A stretch of DNA of 64,000 bases, from the NCBI GenBank assembly GCA_022827905.1, contig JAJEIQ010000080.1, forward strand, positions 62,001 to 126,000, in the 5' to 3' direction. Positions 56,522 through 64,000 of this stretch are shown piece by piece. Position 1 is the first letter of the stretch. Every line of letters starts with the position of its first letter. Position numbers and translations under genes: made by a program. Below the pieces are notes generated by a model. That model saw nothing but the letters and a program-made list of their open reading frames with translations, had not been told where the DNA came from and did no database searches. Source of the DNA: Pseudomonadales bacterium (lineage in GTDB: Bacteria > Pseudomonadota > Gammaproteobacteria > Pseudomonadales > Azotimanducaceae).

Positions 56522-56537
56522 ATGATGCTAGCATCAT
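56522..56537. promoter_or_regulatory. Perfect 16-base palindrome (operator candidate)
   Basis: ATGATGCTAGCATCAT reads the same on both strands and lies immediately upstream of the small putative DNA-binding protein. It is a good candidate for autoregulation of the RM module. Confidence 0.5.
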
Positions 56538-56674
56538 ATCAATTGCACGGGAACGACGCCACTACCACGCCATTAGGTTCTCTTTCGTGTTTTTCCGTGC
56601 AAGCAAACGACACGGTGCGGTTAGTGAACCATCGGATCAGAACTACAGTCGAAGCCGATTCCCGTAGGCAGCTA

Positions 56675-57322
56675 TCACCGTTTGCCTGCACCACTGACGC
56701 GAGCCTTGAACTCGGCGGTGCTGTTGGCCCGTGGAAAGGGCGCATCCGGCCGCGGGCAGCGGAGAAACTCACACAGCGGTGGCCAGCCGTCTGCGGGGTT
56801 GAAGGTCAGGAGTTGGGTGCTTGGCAGGAGCCGCTTCACCCGTTCGTTGTGGGCGAGGTAGCAATCGATCACGTGCGCCTTGTCGTCCATGCGGCCCTCG
56901 AACACGCCGTCCCAGATCACTTCATAGACCATCGCGAGGCGTTCGAGGGCGGCGGCATCGGCCTCGTTGCGGGCCTTCGCCCGGGCCTTGGCCGAACTGG
57001 GGTAGATGGTGTTCATGATGCTGGCGTACCAAGCCTCGGGATCCCGTTCGGAGAGGATCACCTTGGCGTCCGGGAAAGCCGCCAACTGCGCCTCCCAATA
57101 GTTGCAGGAGGGCCAGTCCACGGTGGCTTGGTGGTTCTCGAACAGCTTGGGCCAATCCACCGGCTCGCCGGCTGCGGCCCGGCGCCAGTCCGCGACGTGC
57201 TCCGGGTGCTTGCCCACTTCCAGCATGTGGTAGCAGGGGTCGAAGCCGAGCTGCTCCAACGCTAGCTTGAGGGAGAGCGTGCCGGTGCGCCCGAAGCCGG
57301 CGCCGATGACCTTCAGGCTCAC
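56675..57322 (-). CDS. Sulfotransferase-like P-loop protein
   Basis: 215 residues starting with GTG at 57322: VIGAGFGRTGTLSLKLALEQ is the 5'-phosphosulfate loop of the sulfotransferase family, and ILSERDPEAWYASIMNTIY corresponds to the 3'-phosphate site. The GTG start is chosen because the loop begins within ten residues, as in the family; the open frame upstream is shadow of the amidohydrolase. Acceptor unknown. It lies 10 bases downstream of the amidohydrolase gene. Confidence 0.82.
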   Translation of the reverse strand: MSLKVIGAGFGRTGTLSLKLALEQLGFDPCYHMLEVGKHPEHVADWRRAAAGEPVDWPKLFENHQATVDWPSCNYWEAQLAAFPDAKVILSERDPEAWYASIMNTIYPSSAKARAKARNEADAAALERLAMVYEVIWDGVFEGRMDDKAHVIDCYLAHNERVKRLLPSTQLLTFNPADGWPPLCEFLRCPRPDAPFPRANSTAEFKARVSGAGKR

Positions 57323-57332
57323 GGGTGCTGCG

Positions 57333-58331
57333 CTAGTCCAACCGGTAGGCGGTGGCGGCGGCGTCGTGGAAGAGCCAAGCCCTATCCGCCTCGGAGGCGT
57401 CGGCCACCAGCTTCTTGAAGGCATTCCACAGCACGGCATAGGAGCAACTGGCCTTGTCCACCGGGAAATTGCTTTCGAACATGCAGCGCTCTGCGCCGAA
57501 GCAGTCGATGGCGTGGCGATAGTAGCGGTCGGTGGCGGCGACCAGTTCATCCGACGTGGCGGGCCGCTCCCGTTTGTGGAAGTCGAAGCCGTTGATGGGC
57601 ATGACCAAGCCGCCGAGCTTGGCGTACACGTTCTCGCAGCGGGCCAGCTCCGCCACGTCCTTGCGCCACTGCGCGAAGATCGCTTCCCGCTGGCCGGCAT
57701 AGGGACCAATGCCCAAGGGGCCACCAAAATGGTCGAAAATGATGGCGGTGCCGGGGAAGGCGCGGGCCAGTTCGGTCAGTTCCGGTATCTGATGGTGGTA
57801 CAGCCAGGCGTCGAAGGACAAGCCGCGCTGGCCAAGTTCGGCGAACCCTTCGCGAAAGGCCGGGTCAGCCAGCAGATGTTGGCTGGGATTGGTGTGCGAG
57901 TTGCGCACGGCGTCGCTCGCATCCCAGCCCGCCGCATGGCGAATGCCGCGAAAGCGTGGGCTGGCGGCTAGGTGGGCGTCAAGCACCTCGCCCGCGGCGG
58001 CGCCCAAGGACAGGTCCGCGTAGCTGACGATTCCGGCACACGCGCGCATGGCCCCGTAGCCGCCGGATGCCGACATCGCCGCCACGCCGTTGACGAACTC
58101 GGTTTCGCCCACCGGTCGCAGCGCCTCTGGGCCGTCGGCCCGGTACATGCTGGCGCATTCCACGAACACGGTGCTGACGACGTTGTGGCCGCTGCCGGTG
58201 TCGGCGAGGAGTTCATTAAGCAGGTAGCGGCTGTCCGGATGGTCCCAGAGATGGTGGTGCGGATCGCAGATCGGGCGTTCCGGGTCGATGATGTCCTCGC
58301 TGACTTGGGCCAGCCATTCGGCTTGGTTCAT
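57333..58331 (-). CDS. Amidohydrolase family 2 (TIM-barrel metal hydrolase)
   Basis: 332 residues with the N-terminal metal site DPHHHLWD, RGIRHAAGWD, DHFGG and the late MFESNFPVD. This is the layout of the PF04909 group that includes lactonases and decarboxylases of aromatic catabolism. It lies 13 bases downstream of frmA. Substrate unknown. Confidence 0.88.
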   Translation of the reverse strand: MNQAEWLAQVSEDIIDPERPICDPHHHLWDHPDSRYLLNELLADTGSGHNVVSTVFVECASMYRADGPEALRPVGETEFVNGVAAMSASGGYGAMRACAGIVSYADLSLGAAAGEVLDAHLAASPRFRGIRHAAGWDASDAVRNSHTNPSQHLLADPAFREGFAELGQRGLSFDAWLYHHQIPELTELARAFPGTAIIFDHFGGPLGIGPYAGQREAIFAQWRKDVAELARCENVYAKLGGLVMPINGFDFHKRERPATSDELVAATDRYYRHAIDCFGAERCMFESNFPVDKASCSYAVLWNAFKKLVADASEADRAWLFHDAAATAYRLD

Positions 58332-58344
58332 GTCCGCGGCCTTC

Positions 58345-59514
<1,170 letters not shown>

Positions 59515-59537
59515 CTAGGCTCAAGTGGCGCAGGCTT

Positions 59538-60044
59538 CTAGAACAGGTTCAGGAAGTCCCGCTTGCCGAGGGGCGCGCCCTTGATGCGCAGCATGTCGTA
59601 GGCGGTGGTGGCGTGGAACATGAAGTTCGGCAGGGAGAACCCCAGCAGGAACTTCTCGCCTTGGAAGGGGATTGCGTTCTTGCCGAGCCGGAATTCAAGC
59701 GGCTTGCCCTCGAAGGCGTTCACTCGCTCCGGCGTGAAGTCGTCAAGCCCTTCGAGCGCTTGGGCGATGAGGTTCTGCAGGCCCGTGTAGTCCTCTCCGG
59801 CTGGGCTCGGTGGCGTGAAGACACCGGCTTCCACGCCCTTGAGCGCCCCGAGCGAGTGGTGCGCCGTGGAAACGACTTGGAACTGGAACGGCGCCATGTC
59901 GTCGATCAGCCGCATCTGGACCACATCGTCAAGCGGGATGCCGCTCGCTTCGCAGTGGGCGCGGCCCTTCTCAAGCACATTGGCGGTGGCGCCGAGAATT
60001 TGCCGGAACGGGCCAACAGTGGCGTCATGTAAAGAAGTGGACAT
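59538..60044 (-). CDS. DUF1993 family protein
   Basis: 168 residues. The pattern FRQILGATANVLEKG, the RLIDDMAPFQFQV stretch and the end LPNFMFHATTAYDMLR is that of the DUF1993 family, a DinB-like four-helix fold with unknown reaction. ATG at 60044 with GGAGA upstream. Divergent from arfB across a structured 263-base gap. Confidence 0.85.
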   Translation of the reverse strand: MSTSLHDATVGPFRQILGATANVLEKGRAHCEASGIPLDDVVQMRLIDDMAPFQFQVVSTAHHSLGALKGVEAGVFTPPSPAGEDYTGLQNLIAQALEGLDDFTPERVNAFEGKPLEFRLGKNAIPFQGEKFLLGFSLPNFMFHATTAYDMLRIKGAPLGKRDFLNLF

Positions 60045-60176
60045 GATCGGTCTCTCCGTTTGGGTTTGCTTTTTTGGCATTGTGGCCAATCCCGGAGCGG
60101 TGGCCAGCCGACGGGTTGAATCCGCGCGTCAAGCTGCACCATAATGGCGTTGCGAGTCGTTAGTTCGCGCTTGATG

Positions 60177-60222
60177 CCCCCGGTAGGGCTTTCGGGTCTC
60201 ACCCCCGATTCCCTGCCGGGGG
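60177..60222. other. Strong two-step hairpin in the DUF1993-arfB gap
   Basis: CCCCCGGTAGGG (60177-60188) pairs with CCCTGCCGGGGG (60211-60222) with one G-U pair; inside it TCGGG (60192-60196) pairs with CCCGA (60204-60208). Further weaker hairpins follow up to about 60285 on either strand. It could be part of a small RNA or a leader structure; no known RNA family was recognised. Confidence 0.4.
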
Positions 60223-60307
60223 CCGCACTCCTAGAGCGCCCGGGTTCACGATGAGCGACGGCCAACGTCTCCCTCGCCTTGAGGGCTATGCTATCAGTTC
60301 CTTGTAG

Positions 60308-60763
60308 GTGATGCGGCGCGATGAAACTGACGTCACGGCCAGCATGAACATCGGCGGCATCGACATTCCTTCATCCGCTCTCACGTGGAAGTTCGTACGT
60401 TCACGAGGCCCGGGCGGACAGAACGTCAACAAGGTCTCGACGGCGGTGGAGTGTCGTTTGAATCTGGACGAGGCGGGCATCGACCCCAATGTCTGCGAAC
60501 GGCTGAAACGGCTGGCCGCCAGCCGCCTGACCGCGGCCGGCGACATCGTCATCTTCGCCGACACCCACCGGACCCAACAGCGCAATCGGGAGGCCGCCCT
60601 CGAACGCCTCGGCGCACTGATCGAACAAGCCAGGCAGGTGCCCAAACGCCGCGTACCCACGGCACCCAGCGCGGGCGCCAAGGCACGGCGCCGGGACGCA
60701 AAGCGGCGGCGGGCCGGCATCAAGGAACTGCGCGGCCCGCTGCGGCCTTCCGGTGAAGGCTGA
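60308..60763 (+). CDS. arfB: Alternative ribosome-rescue factor ArfB
   Basis: A 151-residue peptidyl-tRNA hydrolase that frees stalled ribosomes. The GGQ motif sits in SRGPGGQNVNKVSTAVE and the C-terminal tail is strongly basic (KARRRDAKRRRAGIKE), the part that enters the empty mRNA channel. The start is open: GTG 60308, ATG 60311 or ATG 60344; the last matches the family length best. RF1, RF3, PrmC and ArfB are thus all in this window, though not in one operon. Confidence 0.92.
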   Translation: MMRRDETDVTASMNIGGIDIPSSALTWKFVRSRGPGGQNVNKVSTAVECRLNLDEAGIDPNVCERLKRLAASRLTAAGDIVIFADTHRTQQRNREAALERLGALIEQARQVPKRRVPTAPSAGAKARRRDAKRRRAGIKELRGPLRPSGEG

Positions 60764-60853
60764 CTCCCGCCGCAGCCCGCTCAAAACCTTTGAGTTTTGC
60801 TGGCCAATGCGATTACAGTGCCCGCCCCCGCCAACCGGTAAATTGGGTTCTAC

Positions 60854-62164
60854 ATGAGCAAGCAGAATTGGCCCTTCTCCCAGGACGCCGCGTTGAACAT
60901 CGTCAAGGCCGAGGGTGCCCACTTGTTCACGGATAAAGGCCAAGCGCTGCTCGACGCCGCCGGCGGTGCGGTGGTCGCCAACGTGGGCCATGGCCGCCAG
61001 CGGGTGGTTGACGCCTTGGCCAAGGCCACCGCCGAAACCACCTATGTGGTGCCGCCCTGGATCACGCCGGGACGCCAGGCCATGGTCGAGGCCCTGGAGC
61101 GGGATTGGCTGCCCGAGGGCATCAGCCGCATGCACATCACGTCGGGCGGCTCCGAGGCGGTGGAGTCGGCGGTGAAGCTGGTCTTCATGCACCACGCCGC
61201 GCAAGGCGACTTGGAACGGCGCAAGATACTCTCCAGGGACGTTTCCTATCACGGCGCGACCTTCACCACCACCGCCATCAGCGGCCATTGGGCGCGGCGG
61301 CAGGGGCTGGAGCAGGCGCTGCAGCACCACCCCAAGGCGCCGACGGCGCATCCGCTGCACTGTCCCTTGGGCGCGCACCACCCGCAAGCGGGCGACCACT
61401 ACGTTGAGGCCATGGCCGAGGTGATCGAGCGGGAAGGCCCCGAGACCATCGCCGCCCTGTTCGCGGAACCGATCACCGGCGCGTCCGGTGGGGCCATCGT
61501 GCCGCCTGAGGACTACTGGCCCAAGGTGCGCGACCTATGCGATGAGCACGGCATTCTGCTGGTCTTCGACGAGGTGATGACGGGATTCGGGCGCACCGGG
61601 CTGCCGTTTGGCCATCAACATTGGCCGGTGGCACCGGACCTCTTGGTCGGCGGCAAGGGTATGGCGGGTGGCTATGCGCCCTTGGGCGGGGTGTTCACGA
61701 CCGATGCCATCGGCGCGTCGATCGACGCCGCCGGCTACAACGTCATGTTCCACACCTTCGGTGCCCATCCCGGGGCCTGCGCGGCGGCAGCGGAAGTGCT
61801 TTCGATCATGGTGGAGGAGAACTTGGTGGAGCGGGCGCGCCAGCTCGGCGAACGCTTGGCCACCAAGCTGCAGGAAGCGTTTTCCAACCATCCCCATGTC
61901 GCCGAATCCCGGGGGCGAGGCCTGCTGCAGGGCATCGAGATTGTTGCCGACCGGGCGACCCTGACCCCCTTTCCGAAGGCGGACCAGGTTGCCGTTCGGG
62001 TCGTCCAAGCGGCGCTAAGGCGCGGCGTGTTCTTCTACGCGGGCGGCACCGGGGAGTTTCGGGACGCCATCTTGCTGGGTCCGCCCTTCATCGTGACGGA
62101 GGGCGACATCGACACCATGGCCGCGGTGTTGCGCGAGGCCGTGGACGAGGTGGCTGGCTGCTGA
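60854..62164 (+). CDS. Class III (PLP-dependent) aminotransferase
   Basis: 436 residues. PLP fold type I with HITSGGSEAVESAVKL (phosphate site), SYHGATFTTTAISGH, the Asp in LVFDEVMTGFGRTG and the Schiff-base Lys in LLVGGKGMAGGYAPLG. An omega-aminotransferase such as beta-alanine/pyruvate or taurine type is likely; the amino donor cannot be told. Confidence 0.93.
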   Translation: MSKQNWPFSQDAALNIVKAEGAHLFTDKGQALLDAAGGAVVANVGHGRQRVVDALAKATAETTYVVPPWITPGRQAMVEALERDWLPEGISRMHITSGGSEAVESAVKLVFMHHAAQGDLERRKILSRDVSYHGATFTTTAISGHWARRQGLEQALQHHPKAPTAHPLHCPLGAHHPQAGDHYVEAMAEVIEREGPETIAALFAEPITGASGGAIVPPEDYWPKVRDLCDEHGILLVFDEVMTGFGRTGLPFGHQHWPVAPDLLVGGKGMAGGYAPLGGVFTTDAIGASIDAAGYNVMFHTFGAHPGACAAAAEVLSIMVEENLVERARQLGERLATKLQEAFSNHPHVAESRGRGLLQGIEIVADRATLTPFPKADQVAVRVVQAALRRGVFFYAGGTGEFRDAILLGPPFIVTEGDIDTMAAVLREAVDEVAGC

Positions 62165-62183
62165 AGGCCGTTGGGCCCGAACG

Positions 62184-62933
62184 TTACAGTGAGGGCGAGG
62201 GCGCCGGACGCGCCGCCAAGCTCCGTAGCTGGCTCTCGATGCTCGACAGCCGCGTGTTGACTTGGACGCGGTAGGCGTCGATGGCGGCAATGGCCTGTTC
62301 GTTTTCGGTCACACGGCTGCTGGAGGCCGCCGCGGTCTGCGTGGCGGCGTTGACCCGATCCACGAGATCCCGCTGGCCCCGGAGCACCTGCTGAAGCTGC
62401 AGCTCGATGCTCGCCAGTTGATCGATCAGCGCCTGCTGTTGGTTGAAGGCCTTGTCGTGGCGGTCCACGGCGCTCTTTAGGGTGCGGTCGGAGCTTTGCA
62501 GGCTGGCGATGGCGGTCTTCTGGGTTTGCAGCAGCTTCTGGTTGTCCTGAATCCACTTCTTGTTGCGCTCGTTGGCCACCGCCCAGAGCTTGCGGACCTC
62601 GGATTCCCAGAAGTTGATCTCCTCGTCGGTTTCGGCCTCGGTTTCGCTCATGACCTGATCGGTCATGCGCAGGCGGTCCTCCAAGGCCCGCAAGCGGCGG
62701 TCTGCCTCGGCCGCCTTGCGCTGCTCCTCGACCAGCAACTGGTGCTGGTTGGCGATGAACCAGCCGGCGACACCGAGGCCGGCGACGAGTGCGGCGACCA
62801 CCAAGTTGATGGCGATCGACCGGCCACCGCCCCGGCCATTGCCGCCCGGGCGCGGCCGGCCACCGCTCGCCGGGCGACGCCGGGCGTCATCCGGGGCGGT
62901 GGATATGCTGGAAGCGGATGAAGGCTCCGACAT
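62184..62933 (-). CDS. Membrane-anchored coiled-coil protein, unknown
   Basis: 249 residues. A Pro/Arg/Gly-rich cytoplasmic start (about 1-38), one TM helix (about 40-61), then a long coiled coil from about 65 to 240 with no Cys. The segment EINFWESEVRKLWAVANERN looks conserved-type. Not recognised; could be a scaffold or envelope spacer. It lies 27 bases downstream of the PuuD-like gene. Confidence 0.65.
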   Translation of the reverse strand: MSEPSSASSISTAPDDARRRPASGGRPRPGGNGRGGGRSIAINLVVAALVAGLGVAGWFIANQHQLLVEEQRKAAEADRRLRALEDRLRMTDQVMSETEAETDEEINFWESEVRKLWAVANERNKKWIQDNQKLLQTQKTAIASLQSSDRTLKSAVDRHDKAFNQQQALIDQLASIELQLQQVLRGQRDLVDRVNAATQTAAASSSRVTENEQAIAAIDAYRVQVNTRLSSIESQLRSLAARPAPSPSL

Positions 62934-62960
62934 TGGCTGTTTCTCGAACCGCGCCGGCCG

Positions 62961-63623
62961 CTACCCGGTGACCACCAGCACGCCGAGCATGACCGCCCAG
63001 AGCACGAAGCCGGACGTGATGACGCCCTTCACGGTGGTCAAGGGGCCCTGCTTGCCGAAGATGGCGTTAAGCTCCAAGGCCGCGATGATGATGAGGAGGA
63101 TGATCAGCGCGGTCATGTTGCCGCCGATGAAGTTTCCACTGGGCAGGTGGGCGCTCGATCCCATGAAATAGAGCATGGGAACCGAAAACAGGACGTTGGT
63201 GCGCGACGCCAAGGCGGCCTTCGGGGCGGCGCCGGCGGCTTCCGGCAGGGCCTCCCCGCCCGCCTTGATTTGCTCGTTGGAGGCGATGACGATCTTCTGG
63301 TTCGGCCAAATGATGAGCCAGACGTTCAGGAACATGAGGATGGCCATGACCGAGCCGATGAAGATGTCCATCGTGAGCCCTGCCCCGTCAATGCCTAGCA
63401 TGACCAAGCCGGTGAGCAGGGTGAACATGGCCCCCCAGCGGAACCACCACAACGCCCTTGGGGCCAGCTTGGTGAAGGCATCCACCCGGGCGTCCGGGTC
63501 GGCTTCCTTGAAGTACTCGGTCTGCACGAAGTTGAAGTAGTACAGCAGGCCGATCCAAGTGATGCCGACGATGAAGTGCAGCCACTTGGCCAGATAATCG
63601 ATGATCTGAATTTCCGTGTACAC
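62961..63623 (-). CDS. PuuD-like (urate oxidase N-terminal domain) membrane protein
   Basis: 220 residues with about six TM helices. The first TM LAKWLHFIVGITWIGLLYYFNFVQ-type pattern (HxxxGxxWIGxxYFNFVQ) and RALWWFRWGAMFT match the urate oxidase N-terminal/PuuD family. The cytochrome c domain present in full PuuD urate hydroxylase is absent. The GTG at 63623 has AGGAG 6 bases upstream and is preferred to the ATG at 63644. Its actual activity is open; no purine genes adjoin it. Confidence 0.75.
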   Translation of the reverse strand: MYTEIQIIDYLAKWLHFIVGITWIGLLYYFNFVQTEYFKEADPDARVDAFTKLAPRALWWFRWGAMFTLLTGLVMLGIDGAGLTMDIFIGSVMAILMFLNVWLIIWPNQKIVIASNEQIKAGGEALPEAAGAAPKAALASRTNVLFSVPMLYFMGSSAHLPSGNFIGGNMTALIILLIIIAALELNAIFGKQGPLTTVKGVITSGFVLWAVMLGVLVVTG

Positions 63624-63712
63624 GGTGCGCTCCTCCCAACCCATTAAGGTGTGTTTAAGTCACTGGGAAATATAGGGGAGTTGGGTAGCAAAATCCACAG
63701 GACCCCGCTTAA

Positions 63713-63744
63713 CGAAAGACCCCGCCAAAAGGCGGGGTCTTTCG
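63713..63744. terminator. Strong hairpin terminator downstream of groEL
   Basis: A perfect 14-bp stem (63713-63726 with 63731-63744) around AAAA, with AAAG/CTTT at its base. It lies about 90 bases beyond the groEL stop and can serve transcripts from that side. Confidence 0.75.
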
Positions 63745-63809
63745 TCGCGCACAGGGCGCAAAAGTCTCCGCGCTCTAGGCGCGAAGGTCTCCGCGCACAA
63801 GGCGCGGAG
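63741..63809. repeat. Three tandem 23-base units
   Basis: Units at 63741-63763, 63764-63786 and 63787-63809. The last two differ in four positions; the first is more diverged. Each has a CGCGC-N4-GCGCG-like inverted core, so each can form a short hairpin. They fill the space between groEL and its terminator, partly overlapping the terminator's end. Confidence 0.7.
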
Positions 63810-63830
63810 GTGCCGAAACGGCGAGGCGGT

Positions 63831-64000
63831 TTACATCATGCCGCCCATGTCGGGCATGCCGCCGCCGCCACCGGGCATCGGGGGCGGGTTGTCCTCCGGC
63901 TGCTCACTCACCATGGCTTCGGTGGTGATCATCAGGCCGGCCACGGAAGCGGCGGCCTGCAAGGCGGCGCGGGCCACCTTGGCGGGATCGAGGATGCCCA
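63831..64000 (-). CDS. groEL: Chaperonin GroEL (C-terminal end only)
   Basis: The last 55 residues of Gro[32 protein letters not shown] and the Gly/Met-rich tail with [13 protein letters not shown], then TAA. The rest, and presumably groES, lies beyond the window. Confidence 0.97.
   Translation of the reverse strand, partial: GILDPAKVARAALQAAASVAGLMITTEAMVSEQPEDNPPPMPGGGGGMPDMGGMM

Noticed and set aside
60120-60300. 6S RNA or SRP RNA
   Set aside because: Some hairpin parts are similar in outline, but no known consensus block could be matched and the usual neighbours are absent.

Overview
The window is a GC-rich, densely coded chromosomal segment that reads as a gammaproteobacterium, probably an environmental or marine lineage. 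The evidence is gene order and gene type: lolB divergent from hemA-prfA-prmC, a HolD-like gene next to prfC, aceK, mpl, a Pseudomonas-type fur, rubredoxin beside ubiA, tRNA-Gln(UUG) in front of prs, and groEL at the right edge. Genes are tightly packed, and many neighbours overlap by 4 bases (ATGA, GTGA or TTGA), which indicates translational coupling.

Layout. 1-2555: prs (partial) with its tRNA-Gln and promoter, then an MDR dehydrogenase and a hot-dog thioesterase in the place where ispE is usually found. 2561-6353: lolB / hemA-prfA-prmC (haem precursor synthesis, translation termination, release-factor methylation). 6459-16600: two convergent RND efflux systems; the first permease carries a roughly 450-residue C-terminal extension that resembles a GlnE-type nucleotidyltransferase lacking its catalytic acids. 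16677-20839: DAHP synthase, a HolD-like clamp-loader subunit, prfC and a SirB1-like protein. 20862-30686: redox and catabolic genes (KstD-like flavoprotein, SDR, pterin dehydratase, orphan MsrQ, amidase), small membrane proteins, aceK, an MBL-fold hydrolase and an acyltransferase. 30748-35793: modABC (molybdate uptake), comF, a DmdC-type acyl-CoA dehydrogenase. 35801-43687: cyclase-family hydrolase, mpl, fur, a dicarboxylate/amino-acid symporter, rubredoxin, ubiA, a HAD phosphatase and a lipase-like hydrolase.

43684-50163 is a carbon-storage and lipid neighbourhood: a GYD-PlsC fusion acyltransferase next to a stand-alone GYD protein, a phasin with an operator-like repeat cluster in its promoter, a wax ester synthase/DGAT, a lipase-like hydrolase, the PHA regulator phaR and an amidase. 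50172-56537 is a visibly AT-richer accessory island of defence and addiction genes: a zeta-type toxin pair, a hicB remnant, a RES toxin with an unusually large antitoxin, a single-chain type IIG/type I-like restriction-modification enzyme, and a small putative DNA-binding protein under a perfect 16-base palindrome. 56675-64000 returns to core-like content: sulfotransferase-like protein, amidohydrolase, frmA, a DUF1993 protein, a structured intergenic stretch, arfB, a class III aminotransferase, a coiled-coil membrane protein, a PuuD-like membrane protein, a hairpin terminator, a 23-base tandem repeat and the 3' end of groEL.

The strongest candidates for something new are the RND permease fused to a degenerate GlnE-like module, the GYD-PlsC fusion beside a free GYD protein, and the large composite antitoxin paired with the RES toxin. 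All functional calls come from reading motifs and gene order by eye; no database search was run.
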